Positions 25,401 to 38,181 of a stretch of 64,000 nt of DNA are shown piece by piece. The stretch comes from Trichinella spiralis. Its lineage: Eukaryota > Nematoda > Enoplea > Trichinellida > Trichinellidae. The notes beneath the pieces are model-generated. The model did no database searches. It worked only from the letters and a program-made list of their open reading frames with translations, and was not told the DNA's origin. Position 1 is the first letter of the stretch; each line of letters opens with the position of its first letter. Location of the stretch: contig CM012953.1 of assembly GCA_000181795.3 (NCBI GenBank), positions 5,831,824 through 5,895,823 on the forward strand, read 5' to 3'. The translations under genes were made by a program, and so were the position numbers.

Positions 25401-27187
25401 TTATGAATATGGACATGGTATGACGTTTTTCGCCATGTCAGCAAAGCTTGAGCTCAGTGCATGCTGTGTAAAGCATACTCCTGCACCAGAAAATAAGTAC
25501 TGTTCTTTCTAAAAATAACTTCACATTATTCAAAATCACATATAACAACTAATTTTCATTTTACCGCTTGATAAAATAATGACCGATTTAAAAATAAATT
25601 GCTGATTTTTTTGGATTTTTAAAGTTAAATTTTTTTATAAAAAATAAAATCTCTTACATTATAATTGTTAGTTGTAAAACAAACTAGAGGGTGATTTTCC
25701 ACAGACACCCATTGAGCATAATCTGCTTCTCTTCTGCTTTGCTGACCATCAATAGATATTGGGCTTTGGACCAGTTTCACATGACCAATTTTTCCTCCAC
25801 AAGTTGAAGTCAAAGTTCCATCAGTTCGACTCCAAATACGCAAATTGGCTTGCAATTGTTTGGTGAGCAATCTGCCATAAAACTCTGAAAATATTACTTT
25901 TATTGACATTTAACAATAGTTTACATCGTTTGTGAAAAAAAATTTCACCTAAACGAGCCATTGACAATTTTGAATATATGGAGATTGGTACTGGCATACC
26001 GCTGGATAGTGTTGTAATACTTTGCAAATGCCAAAATGGAGATGATGTAATTTTTGAAAATCCATTAATTAAGTTCATAAGAGTGACTTGTTTAGGCTGT
26101 AGAGCAACATCAATATTAGAGAAATAAATCACTGGCTGTTGGTACGTTAAAGATGTGGCTATAAAATTAATTGAACATTTTTAATGATAAAATTTCCTGA
26201 AATTTACTATAAAATTTATTTTATTTCAATGCCAAAGCTTTTTAAGTGAATCCATAAGGGGAATTTTACCAATGGACTGTATAGTTGTAACAGATACTTC
26301 CATGCAAACTGCCATGTGTCCTTCCCCAGTTAGTGCTGATGGCCATGTCCATGCGACTGCGTTTGCCAAGAATCTTGAAAATGTGTGAACAAACCAAAAT
26401 GCAGGTTGGTCATTATTAGACATCATAATTATTCCTGTAACACTGTATTATTTAAAAATTGATTTTGAATTCTATTCTACCAACCCTTCACAGTCGATTG
26501 AGTTTTTATTCCGCTAAGATAAGGAGGTTCATCGCTATAGCCTAAAGCGCTTAAATTATTTGTCAGGGGCACCAACCAACTGTCAAGAGTAAGTGCTAAA
26601 GCGTGCCCTTGGTCTGATGTCAGTGGAGCTGCGTCATCAGTCCAAGGAACATTCATTGCGCTGGATATTTTTGCGGTAACGTATCCTGGAGCTTTATAAA
26701 ATACGTACCTAAATTTACATTGAATGTTTAAGCGATTTTTTGTTATGCAATTGACTTCAATAATGCATTTTACTTTTGTAAGGTAAGCTAGTTAGTTTAT
26801 TCTAAGCTTACACTAAGACGGTAATAATTTACGTTTTACTTTAGGAACAAGGTGGATCATTTTTAGTTGAAGTTAGTTAATTAATAAACAATTGATGCTA
26901 ATTTTCAATTCTCATAAGATCTGGTCTTTAACAATAGTTAACCGAAGAACATTTTTCAGAATATTATTTTAAGAAAAGCATAAGAAATGCAAAAGATATC
27001 TTTCTTACAAATAAATTTTGAATTACATGTTAAAAATTTTAATTTATAGCACGATAAAAATTTAGTACCAGTCAACATTAGCGGTCGGTGTGATAGTGCA
27101 GTGAGCATCCAGAGCATGAACTTTGGTTTTCCAAAGCATTATCATTAGAAATAATAACCATTGAATCAACTGTAAATTTTTCATCAT
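25401..27187 (-). CDS. DNase II-like secreted protein A (predicted catalytically dead)
   Basis: A DNase II family paralogue of 350 residues. Exons (minus): 27187-27069, 26708-26485, 26434-26270, 26158-25949, 25884-25658, 25508-25401; all phases agree. It starts with a signal peptide, then DWYVFYKAPG, matching DWFVVYKLP of human DNase II. Other landmarks are FWFVHTF, AWTWPSALTG, MAVCMEV, YYFS-like VIYFSNID, LRIWSRTDGTLTSTCGG, NHPLVCF, SGAGVC and the terminal IPCPYS. The N-terminal HxK motif (GHTKG in human) reads STVKG, and the C-terminal one (DHSKW) reads DYAQW, so both catalytic histidines and one lysine are gone. The three cysteine pairs are kept. The start is the first of two ATGs; the hydrophobic core follows. 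Nuclease activity is therefore unlikely; a secreted non-enzymatic role is inferred. Confidence 0.93.
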
Positions 27188-27226
27188 TTCGACAACAGAT
27201 ACGCTTGAATTTCATAATTTGAAACT

Positions 27227-27234
27227 TATTTATA
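27227..27234 (-). promoter_or_regulatory. Putative TATA box of DNase II-like gene A
   Basis: TATAAATA on the minus strand, 40-47 bp upstream of the start codon at 27187. Similar boxes lie at comparable distances before copies B and C, which suggests very short 5' leaders. Confidence 0.5.
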
Positions 27235-29381
27235 GGCATTTTCTTTTAAAATAAATACGACAGACTTTGCTAAAACAATACCAAAATTAAAGCTTAGAGA
27301 ATATGTGCAAATTTGACTTTTCAGTCTTTCGAAACTGAACTTACTAGTGAACAGAGGAACAGCACAAAAGCGAAAGCTGACTTGGGTTAAATTTATCAAA
27401 AGCTGCTTAGCGCAAATATGCAATTTATACTTCGCCAAAGCTGTTAAAACAGCCTTATCATAGGCACTAATTAATATCTTCGTGCCTTTTGCTGATGGCA
27501 AAGAATACTTATTTTTGCAAATTGTGAATCTACTTCGATCAACGAATTGTTCTTAGTAAATTCATATCTAATAATAATCAATGAATTTTCCACTTGTATT
27601 AAACATTAAGTGTTGTTTTTACGCTATTTTTTTCTTTTTTAAAATAAAGGTGAAAAAAGGAAACTTTTTTAAAAGAAAGATAACCTCTTTAAGGTTATTT
27701 ATAACAAATAAAAGTTTTAATTGCATGTTTATAAATACGCAAAGTTTGTTAATACACAACATAGGTCTATACTTTATGCTTTTCTTTAAATTAATTTAAA
27801 TCAATCAAATTTATTTCGTTTTGATATTTTTATATTTAAATGCTTATGGGGTTTTAGAGACATTAATTTTAACGCGTTGTTTAAATGAAGTTTTTAAATA
27901 TTCTACTTCTGTTAATTGTTACGTAACAGAGCATTACATAAAATGAACAAATATATCCTACAGTCTTTTATTAAATTAAAAAAAGTCTGAAAAGTATATT
28001 TAATAGTAATATAGTATTTAATTTTAAAATGCTGTATATTATAATAAGCAAGCGTCAGTTACAAGAAAATCATTCATAAAAATGTTTTTATTCACATAGT
28101 TTCAAGGTCAAAAATTTTTTAATAAATTGAAGCATTATTATTTATTTTAAAGATTGGCTTTCACCATGTGCAAGTTCTTTTTATTATTTTCCAACTGTAG
28201 AAGCAATTTTGTTCAAAAATTTAATTTCTATCATAACTTTTTATTCTTTAAAATGATTTTCAAGTGATTGTATGCAAATGCTTTTCATTTACATATACAA
28301 CTTGAAATTTTTTGGTTACATTTGTCAGAATAGTTTATTAAAAATTTTTATAGCTTTAAAAATTAAATATTTATAAGCGTTAAAAATTATTTCATTATTC
28401 TCAGTTTTATTCTAAAGTTTATTTGGATTTAAATTTATTTGCACTTCTAAAATTTGATTATTTTTATAGATTGTTTTAGCTACAGTTTGAAAAAAAGAAC
28501 AACAAATTGATTTATGTAGAAATTGATCACATCAAAGACAGTTTTTATTTGCCAATAATATCAATAGAAATCAAAAATTTACATATTATAAAATTAATTA
28601 ATTAATTAATTAATTGAATTGAAATGCAGGTGGTTAAATGAAAATTACCATATTTCACTACATACCATACTGTACACTAGAAAACTTTCTGTTTAGAATT
28701 TGTGATTGGTGAGTTGACATAATTTCTTAAATAAATGAAACACTTTCATGCTGCAATGCAGAAAACTGATTTTCATTGATTTTTATATGCTCAATTGTAC
28801 ATTCTCTCACTAAAAGTATTAAATTTTACTTACTGCATTTTACTTATTTCTTAATTTATAAAGCAAAAATGCAATTATTTTAAGTGATGAATTAGCATAT
28901 TTGATAAGATTTATTAAGTAAACTATTGTAAAATAAATTAAAACAGATGTTTTTTTGCTTTTGCAATGCATTTGCAATGTTTTTATTTGGTTGTATGTAA
29001 AATATTTTATATTATTTTTTGAAATGATATATGACATTTCAAAATTTTGCATAATTTTTTTTAAAAAACTGGTCGAAAATATTATCTGCTCAAAGAAAAT
29101 GTTAATCTAAATATTCTCTTGTAATCTTATTCTTACTTCTCTTGTAAAAATGAAATTATACAAATTTAAATTTGTCTATTATGAACATTTATTTGTATGA
29201 ACGGATGTATATAAACATTTATAACTTACAATGATTCTGTTCAGAAGTGCAATTAATGTATTGGACACCAACATGAAACTGCTATTATGTAGCTTAAAAT
29301 ATTTTGCATTAATAATTTTCTTAAATAATGAATGCATATTTATTTTATAAAGCACTACAAAAATAAATTATGGCAGTCATT
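27235..29381. other. Intergenic between DNase II-like genes A and B
   Basis: AT-rich, no supportable gene. A short TTAA tandem run lies at about 28592-28615. Confidence 0.55.
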
Positions 29382-31102
29382 TTAGCAACATTTTCCACTT
29401 GTATCATACGGGCAAGGAATAATGTTTGCTGCTATGGTAGAGAAAATTGTAGAAAGTTGGAACTGTTGAAGACAAATTGCTGCGCCTGCTGCACTTAACA
29501 TTTCTTTACGCTAAAGTTATTGAAAAATTATGTTCAAGTCGTAAAATGGAATATTTTGATGGACTTTATCATTCATTGCAATACTTAGTAATTACTTAGT
29601 AATTAAATGATGTATTTTCATTTAGACTTGATTATGTAATTCAAACAATTATACTTTTAATATAATGCTTAATGTTATTCATTTCATAATAATAAATTAA
29701 AATATTTTTAAAACGTACAGTATATTTGTTGGTTGTAAAGCAAAACGTAGGTTGATTTTCTACAACTATCCACTGTGACTGATCATTCACTCTTGTAGCC
29801 TGCTGGGTACCAACTAATATTGGACTTTTTACAACTTTGACAAAGCCAATTCTTCCACCGCATGTTGTAGTTAAGGTTCCATCAGTTTTAGCCCAAATAC
29901 GTATATTTGCCTGTAGCCTTGTTACAAGTAATTTGCTATACATTTCTAAAAAACGGCATTTTGATATGAGCACTGTTTTGCTACAAGTTACGAATAACAC
30001 AAACCAAGTCGACTGTCAAACATTTTTGCATAAATGTTTATTGGTACTGATGTTTTTTGAGTTGTTATGGTTTGCAAATCCCAAAACATGGGAGTCTGAA
30101 CTTCTATATTTCCTTCAAGGAGCTGCATTAATTCTTGCTGCTCCGTTTGAACAGTTTCGTTCATGGAGTAAAAGAAGATTAATGGTTGTTGATATGAAAG
30201 GGATGTTGCTATAGCAAAATAATTATAATTAGTAATTGTTTTGAATTGCTACTAATAGAAACAATGCAATAGAGCTGTGAAACACAAATAATGTCAATCT
30301 GTTATTTACTTGTTTATTTCATATTGAAACCTACCTATTGAAGCAATATCTGACTCAGATATTTGCATGCATAAACCCATTTGTCCCTGACTTGTTAGTG
30401 TTTGTGGCCACACCCATCCTACACCGTTTTCCAGAAAACCGTCCATCGTATAAACAAGGTAAAAAGCTTCATCTATTGTTTCTGAATTTGTTAACATGAG
30501 TATTCCTGTAATTTTATCCTGATATATTAAAGTGTCTTTTAGATATTTCAGTTGAAAGATTCTTTGAAAATACCTTTTGAAGTTGAGTGTGTACTCATGC
30601 CCGTCATTGAAGGTGGGTTATTATTGTAACCAAAACCGCTGAGATTTTCAGACATTGGTTCAATCCATCCTTCAAGGGTTTCAACTAATGAATTGTTTTC
30701 TTTTGATGTCAATGGCGCTTTATCGGCTGTCCAAGTAAAAGTAGTTGCACTGATTATTTGTGCTATAGTTTTTTTCGGCAATTTGTAGAAAAGAAACCTG
30801 CAAATTTATTTTGTATAACATATACATAGAACACTTTTAAAATTCGTTAAAATAAACTAGCATTTAGACACTCTCATATTATATATATATAACTTTCATG
30901 CTAGATTTAGGAAATAAAACTTTTATATTTTCTTCATATTCAAATGATGAAAAAGCATTTCAGAGTGTGCATACCAATCTACAGCTTTACCAAGAGCTTT
31001 GCATTCAGCTGTTGCATTTGTTGCCTTTCCTGCTGTTGCTTTTACCAAAATGAATACAGATATAAGAAAAAGAATAAGGTGTTGAGGTTTTATGAGACTC
31101 AT
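29382..31102 (-). CDS. DNase II-like secreted protein B (predicted catalytically dead)
   Basis: Second paralogue, 360 residues. Exons (minus): 31102-30975, 30797-30574, 30505-30335, 30208-30005, 29945-29719, 29510-29382. It starts at MSLIKPQ with a hydrophobic core LILFLISVFILV, then DWFLFYKLP. The N-terminal HxK position reads STSKG and the C-terminal one DQSQW, so both histidines are lost. A further conserved histidine (LVH in human) is also changed: the motif reads FYLVYTM. Cysteines at AEC, MGLCMQI, TTCGG, PTFCF, AAIC and IPCPY are kept. The C-terminus is extended by seven residues and ends KCC. It has the most divergent active-site region of the four. Confidence 0.93.
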
Positions 31103-31145
31103 CTCAAAGCAGTATTATATAAGATAAATTTTATTTTCAACGTAA

Positions 31146-31155
31146 TTTATATAAA
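31146..31155 (-). promoter_or_regulatory. Putative TATA box of DNase II-like gene B
   Basis: TTTATATAAA, 44-53 bp upstream of the start codon at 31102. A second TTATATAA lies closer, at 31115-31122, so assignment is uncertain. Confidence 0.4.
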
Positions 31156-34100
31156 ATTTGTATTGCCACAGACGCAGATGTTAATTGATGAAGCATGGCT
31201 TTGCAGTATAAAATTTTCACGTGAACGACTATCAAAGCAAACTGTAATCCTTCACCCCAAGATTTCCATTAAAAGTGCAAAAACTGCTAATAATATAAAT
31301 TCAGTCAAGAATGAATAAAACCTTTTAGTTTAAACATTACAAAATCATCAAAAAATTCACTATATGAAATATAATTTAAATATAGATAACAATTTTTTAC
31401 GCTATCTTGCCTAACGTTATGTAAGATATTAATCAATTAATAACGTATTTAATGTAAAAAATATATGTATTAATGAATAATTTATAATAATATTATCGGC
31501 ATTTTTGTTTTGTCGTTCTTTTATAAAGCTTACGCTGCGTTTTCTCTCTCCAAGGGACTTCACTGCTTTCCATGGTGTAAATTCACTTTCATTCACCAAT
31601 ACTGTAAAAATTCATGACCATGATATCTTATAATTTTTATATAATTTACAGAAAGTGAACAACTAAAAATTATTGTATTTTTGTGTTTTTATATTCATCT
31701 TTTATTTGCTTTAAATATTCTAAATGTAGCAATTTGTGACTGAATGTAGCTTTGAATTATTTTTATCTAAAATTTTAAAAATGCATTGCCCTTTAAAAGC
31801 ATAGGTTCAGCTGGGCATCATGCGATGAATTCATTCAAAATAGGGTTGCATTTTTCATGAAATGAAATCTGCAATTTACTTTCCGTTACTACAAAATGTT
31901 TGTTTGGTGTGTGATGCTATTTATGAAATATTATTAGCAACAGCTTCACATATCAATAAATAATATACAAGTGTAAATGTCAATTATTATTACCTCCAAA
32001 TAATGCATTGAATAATACAAACCATGTGGTTACTAAAAATTAGAATACTTATAATTTTTTTAATATTTTATAAATAAATTTTATTTTATTAAATCTGATT
32101 TTATGAATAAATACATAAGTGATCTATATGAATATTATGTGAATAACAAAAAATGAATTATAAACTTCAAAAAATTATAAAGTTGCAACGCATGATTTTA
32201 TATAATGATTGGTGTTTGCTATTATATGTGACTAAAACATCAGTATTATAAAATTATAATAAGCATTATTATAATAGCAAATATGATTTATGTTAATTAC
32301 ATGCATTAATTTGTGTTTTTTTGAACTTTAAAACTCAGAAACTTCAGCTATATTTCATTATTGATATTTATTATGCTTTTCTCGCTGTATTGCTATGCTT
32401 TACTTCATCTATTCATTTCAGCTTATTTGTATTTTTTAGGACTTCTCTGTGTTATAATTTACTTCAGCACCTTTATGTTGAAATATATTTCATTATTTAA
32501 TAATTTCTAATAGTAAATTTTATTTAGAGTTTATTTGCAGTTCAGTATATTTATAACAATAAAAACTGAAAAAAATAGTTTAAAATCGTAATATAAAGTG
32601 AATTTTTTTAATCTATAAAAATTTTTTAAACAAAGATTTTCAACATATAATGATATGTTGCTTTTGTATCTAAGAGGAAATTTCAACAAATACTGTTAGG
32701 TACCGCTAGTCATACTCTATAAACTGCACATTATTGAACCTATGTGAATAAAAGTATGAAAACCTATCTTTATGTAGTATTATATATTGTAAAAGCTTAT
32801 GTCAAATTTATACCATGCTAGAGTAGCGTTGAAGTAATTAGCTAGTTGATTAAATTGTTGAAATGTTACAGAAGCTAAAATTTTTATAAAAAGATTGCTA
32901 CAGGTATTTCAAATTTTCTGGTTTAGTTTCTACAAATTATCTTTGTGGAAAATGTGCGAGTATCATATACATGATATTGTACATAAATTTATGCACTGTA
33001 TAAAAATACTATGCAACAAAGAAAAATATGGTAAAAGCTCAAACAATTTTAATTTATCATATCTAAAATCAGTGCAATTCGCAGTCATGCATGTTTTGAG
33101 TTGTTTTTGTTTTTAGACTGAAATTATTTGATTAGAGAGTCTGTCTTTTATTAATTAAGAAATTTATGCTATGGATGTACAGGACCTGTTTCCACTATTT
33201 ATAAATTGTACTTATTAAAATGTCAATATACTGATTAATCATTTGTAAACAATATTTTATGTGCCTAAATAATATGAATGCTTGACATTTTATAAATTTC
33301 TACATTATTCATTTTTGATAAAATACTTTCATCTTTCATTGCATTTGTAAAATTTTATTGCATAAAAGTAGTTTGCATTTATTAACTAAAATTACACTTT
33401 ACATGAAGTTATCTTTCTTACTTTAAATATTTCAAGTACTTCATTTCCAAAATATTTTGGAATACTATTATTAAAAATTTTTTAGCATTTTTTTATGAAG
33501 CAATTTTTCAGACATAAGCAGAAGCATAAATCAGATAATTAAATAGGTAGCAAATCTGAAATTCTCATTCTGATTTTTTGCATTATATTCATCTACATAA
33601 GTTATAAATATTATACATAATGTATGGTTCATGCCATCCATATAGTATAAATAATACACGGTAATACTGATGCTAAAATAATAATAAATGAAGACAAATT
33701 ATATATTGTAATGAAATTATGCCGTACTTTGGATTTGTGAACATCTGAGCATAGACTTTACAGCTAAATATCTTTTATAATTTTTCCAAGTATGAAAATT
33801 TTCTCCTAAATAAATAATAATTAGATTAAACAGTAGCATATTAGCAATTTGAGGTGGTGACAAATCAAAAATCAGAAATCAAATGCAAAAAGAAAATGGC
33901 ATATAACACGATATGAAGCTAAAATATTTCCGTCTTATATTAGACACAAAAATCTAATTGCTAAACAGTCTGCTGCTCATTTCTCTCTATTTGCAGCTAC
34001 TTATTTATTTTTCATAGATGGATTAATTTCATCCATTTTTGTTAAAACAATAAAGCAATGCGATTTACTTTCTCGTTTATTATCTGATTAACAAAAGGGC

Positions 34101-34609
34101 AGTCAAAATATTAAATAGTAAAACAGAAAATTAATTAAACAGTAAATTTAGAATTCATTTAATGTAATTCATTTAAAATTGTTATATTTTATAGTTTATT
34201 TCTATTTGATAATTTTTTTGCAATGGTATTTGTTTTTAAATGTAGATGTATTGACTGTTCTAAGAATAAGAATTGAACACTTTCATAGCAGTTATTTATG
34301 ATTGAAAGAGCGTTTATTGATATCATAGATTTAAGACGTGTTTTGTGCATTTATGTTCTAAGATATGAATAAAAATTAAGTTTATAATAAAAATGGAGTG
34401 ATCTGTGAATTTTTCATTTTTGAAAATCAAAGCCATTTTCAGTAAAAATTATCAAAAAATCAAAAAAGTGAAATCATGATCACTTATTTTATTATGAAAT
34501 TTCTTTTAGAAAGTGCAATTCATTCATTTTAGCAAACGCAAAGCTATTATTAATATATTTAAAGTAAGAAATTTGTATTATATTTTCATTGTTGAAAGCT
34601 ATTCTTCTA
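31156..34609. other. Intergenic between DNase II-like genes B and C
   Basis: About 3.5 kb of AT-rich DNA, the largest gap inside the cluster. I see no gene, no fifth DNase II-like remnant and no ordered repeat. Confidence 0.5.
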
Positions 34610-37424
34610 TTAGCTGTATGGGCAAGGAATAAAATTTGCAGCAGAAGTAGCAAACAAATTGCTGACTACTTGTTGAGTAATGCATGTAGCACTTCCAGCT
34701 ACTGTTCTCTGTTTAGTCTAAATTAAAATAAAGTTATAAGATAAAATTTAACAATCATACAATATGACTATATTTACAATCCATCTTACTTAAAAAGTAT
34801 ATAACAGCTTTAGCTAATAACTTCAACTTTTAATGAATTTACTATTTATAAATGAACTAAAATTAATAAATATCATGTAGTTTAACTGTTGAGCAATATT
34901 TTATAACATATTTGAGTTTTCATAATTTGTAATTAATATTTATAAATAATGAATTGACAAGTTAATGCACATGCGTATAACTATTAATGTGCATGAAGCA
35001 ACTTACAGAGTAACCATTTGTTGTAAAGCAGAACACAGGTTTGTCATCTATAACTGCCCATTGAGATTTGTCTTTGCTTCTATCATTTTGGGTGCCATCA
35101 ATGGTTACTGGGCTTTTGACAACTTTGACGAAACCAATTTTCCCACCACATGTTGTTTGGAGTGTATTATCTGTTACAGCCCAGATGCGCATATTGACTA
35201 CCATAACTTTAGCGAGGAAGCTACCATACATTTCTAAACATAACATATTAAAATAGATTTATTTTTTTAGTGCATTCTTTTACCTAATCGGGATGAAGAT
35301 GTTTTGGAATATACAACTGTTGAGAGTGCAGAATTTAGGGTTGTAATAGTTTGCTGGTTCCAGAGTGGTGGTGTTATTGTTGGCAGGCTCCCATCAATCA
35401 ATGATGTTAAATCAGCAAATTCCGTTGCCTTTTCTGATGAGACTTGACCAAAATAAATTACTACTTCCTGATATTGAAGTGCAGGAACTGAAATATGTTT
35501 TAAATGTTAGTGCTGCTTTAAAACCATTCTGATTACTTTCATATCTTTATTTATACCAGAAAGAGTTTATATTCAGTTACTGTCATTTATTTATTTTAAA
35601 ATGTTCAACTAATGTAATGTAGAAATGATTTAAAAAATACCTATTAGTGGCACATTATCTTCAGATATGCTTAAACAAAGAGCCATGTGACCTTCTGAAG
35701 TAAACTTTGAGGGCCATGACCAGGCAACGCTGTTTGGAAATGCTCGTTCAAAAGTGTGCAGTAACCAAAATCCATCCGTAGTTTCATTTCCAAACATTAA
35801 AATACCTAAAATTAATATGTCACGTCAAAATTTAAAGGTATTTGTAGTTCATACCTTTAGATGAAGTAGTCTGAGATGTAATCGTAGATTTTGGAGGCGT
35901 GTTGCTATAGCCAAGAGCTGTCATGTCATCAAGTATTGGCCCCATCCATTCAGCAAGCGTTTGAACCAAAGCGTGGCCGGAATCGGTGTTCATATTTGCT
36001 CCATCATTTGCCCAACCAGCATTAGCTGGAGAAATTATCTTAGCCTTTAATAGACCTACAGGTTTAAAAAGTAAAAACCTAAAATAAAAATGACGTGAAA
36101 ACATTTTCTGCTTCATTTTATATAACTCATTTTCATTTCATAACTTATTTTGCAGAAATTTAATAGTTCATTAGAATAGCATTATCCAAAAAATCCAAAA
36201 AAATACTTTTCAATGCAATTATCAAATATGACTACATTCATTAAACTTTTAAATTTTTCAAACAAAATTGTTTTTGCACATGTGAAATATAATTCATACT
36301 ACAGTCGAACTTGGTTAAGTGCACATAGAATTTGGCAAGAATTTCCATGCACTTATCCAAGTTGTGCACTCATCCATAGTTTGGAATTATGCAGGGTAAT
36401 TGAAAGGAAAAATAACTGCACATGTACAAATAGGTTTAATGCAAAAAAATGTCCATTTATTTTAAGTAAAATAGTCAGAAATGTAAGATTGAATTATATT
36501 TTACCATATCATTATTACTGTGTACCAGCATTATTAGCTGATCTTCAATTTAGTCTAGGTTTGTCTGATTTATGTTGATGGTCCTAAAAATATGACTGAA
36601 TTGTCACCAGATCTGCGACACTTCTTTATGAGTAACTGGTATGACTTTGGCGTAGTTCACCTTTTCTATAATACGCGTGCTTATTCTGATATAAGGAGCA
36701 ATAAACTTTGCTGAGTATCAATAGTTGTTATAGCTGATGATAGACATAAAGCGACCAGGAAAGAACCTATTGTGCACTTAAGGACTATATTTTGCGAAAA
36801 GTAAATCTGGTGGACCTCAGCAAAACGATGCATTTAACCAAGTTGTGCACTTATTCAAATGTGCACTTATCCATTATTTTACCGTATAAGAGGGAATTTT
36901 GTTAGGCCAGAAATTTGTGCACTTAAGGGAAAAGTGCGCTTAATCAAGTTCGACTGTATTACTATTAAGTAATAAAATAATTCTTGAAAATATGCACAAA
37001 AATTTATTACTTGAATAATCGTTGTGTATTTTTGATATGCATCATATTTCATATTATACTTTATGCAGAATGAACAAAAATGCTGCATTTTAAAAAGTTT
37101 TTAGTGCAAATGAGATATTTTAATCAGTTTAAAATGAAAATTTGATCAATATTTCTTGAAAATCATTCATTCATCAATTATTTAAAAATATAACTGACTT
37201 TATAAATTCATTTGCATTCAGCAAGCTTTTGCTGCATGGTAATGTTTTAAAATGCTCATTTATGAATTTCTTTTAAAAATATTTATTAAATGCTGAAAAA
37301 TACGCTTTTCCACTTACCATTCTGTATCATCTGTAGCAGTTCTGCATGTACAGTTAGCTGCATGAATTTGCAAACAGTTGTGCAAGATGACCCAGAAAGC
37401 ACTAAGAAAAATGTATATTCGCAT
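34610..37424 (-). CDS. DNase II-like secreted protein C (predicted catalytically dead)
   Basis: Third paralogue, 344 residues. Exons (minus): 37424-37318, 36078-35855, 35805-35641, 35487-35284, 35233-35007, 34717-34610; phases agree. Signal peptide MRIYIFLSAFWVILH, then EWFLLFKPVG at the place of DWFVVYKLP. Further blocks: FWLLHTF, AWSWPSKFTSEG, MALCLSI, EVVIYFGQV, TTCGGKIGFVKVVKSP, KPVFCF, GSATC and the terminal IPCPYS. The N-terminal HxK reads TSSKG and the C-terminal one DKSQW, so both histidines are lost. The first intron (36079-37317) is enlarged by a 655-bp pogo-type MITE, which explains most of the extra length over A and B. Confidence 0.93.
36302..36956. mobile_element. pogo/Tigger-type MITE, 655 bp, in intron 1 of DNase II-like C
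   Basis: Terminal inverted repeats CAGTCGAACTTGGTTAAGTG and (reverse complement of the far end) CAGTCGAACTTGATTAAGCG, continuing to about 23 bp, flanked by a TA duplication at 36300-36301 and 36957-36958. CAGT termini with a TA target are typical of the Tc1/mariner-pogo group. Subterminal GTGCACTTATCCA motifs repeat inside. No transposase frame is present. Confidence 0.88.
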
Positions 37425-37469
37425 AACTGAATATAACTGAAGTTTAGTAATTTTTCAGAATTTTAATTC

Positions 37470-37479
37470 TTATATAAAA
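37470..37479 (-). promoter_or_regulatory. Putative TATA box of DNase II-like gene C
   Basis: TTTTATATAA on the minus strand, 46-55 bp upstream of the start codon at 37424, in the same place as the candidates for A and B. Confidence 0.45.
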
Positions 37480-37977
37480 CCATATTCGTGTATTCATTTT
37501 TATTATTACTAAAGCTATTCTGTTACATTACAATGATGATATTGACTTACCTTATCAGAGTTAGATATTATTTAAACAATAAACATGGCAAGGTAGAATG
37601 AAATAAATACATTCACATAGATACAGAAAGGTGTATTTGATACTTTATGTGTGCTCATAAAATAGCAGCACAAAAGCAAGAACATAATGCAATTCAATTA
37701 CTTTTGAGTTATGCTGAATGCGTTGAAGATGTGATAAAAAAAATAGGACTACGAGAATACGCAAAATATGATAAAATTATATTTGCATAGACACATCAAA
37801 GGCTGATACGCGTGCTTTCTGCAACCGCCAAGGACAATAGCACAGCGAAGCACTGCAATGCATTGCTTTGATTTAATTATTCTTAGATATTCATTTCTTT
37901 TTATAGCATTTTATTATTTGTTAAATAATGCTTTACTTAGATGAATTTTGTATCACTTGGAGCAGCAATATAGTACT

Positions 37978-38181
37978 GATTTCCCCCAATGAACTCAGCC
38001 TACTTTTTCTCGTCTGAATTTCATTGGTTGTCAGTCTGATAGGATTAGGCTGATAAATCACTATGCAAATTCATAACTGAATACCATGCTTCATTTCAAT
38101 GAAATTTAGTTACGTGCATCAAAGCAGCAACCATTGAAATTCACTGCAAAACTGTAGGCAGAGTTCATTGGGGAAATTGCG
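37978..38181. mobile_element. Foldback element, about 204 bp
   Basis: The left arm has CCCCCAATGAACTCAGCCTA and then GAATTTCATTGGTTG; the right arm read in reverse has CCCCAATGAACTCTGCCTAC and then GAATTTCAATGGTTG. The arms reach about 65 bp with mismatches around a 60-70 bp loop. No clear target duplication was found, so the outer borders are approximate and the superfamily unknown. Confidence 0.75.

Noticed and set aside
29837-30214. 125-codon open frame on the plus strand
   Set aside because: It is the antisense shadow of exons 4 and 5 of DNase II-like B.
31156-34609. Possible fifth DNase II-like gene in the largest gap of the array
   Set aside because: No match to the conserved exon blocks (TCGGKIGFVK, IPCPY, FWLVH, GHAL) on either strand.
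36213-36578. 121-codon open frame on the plus strand
   Set aside because: It lies across the pogo-type MITE end and DNase II-like C intron 1, with low-complexity composition and no family similarity.
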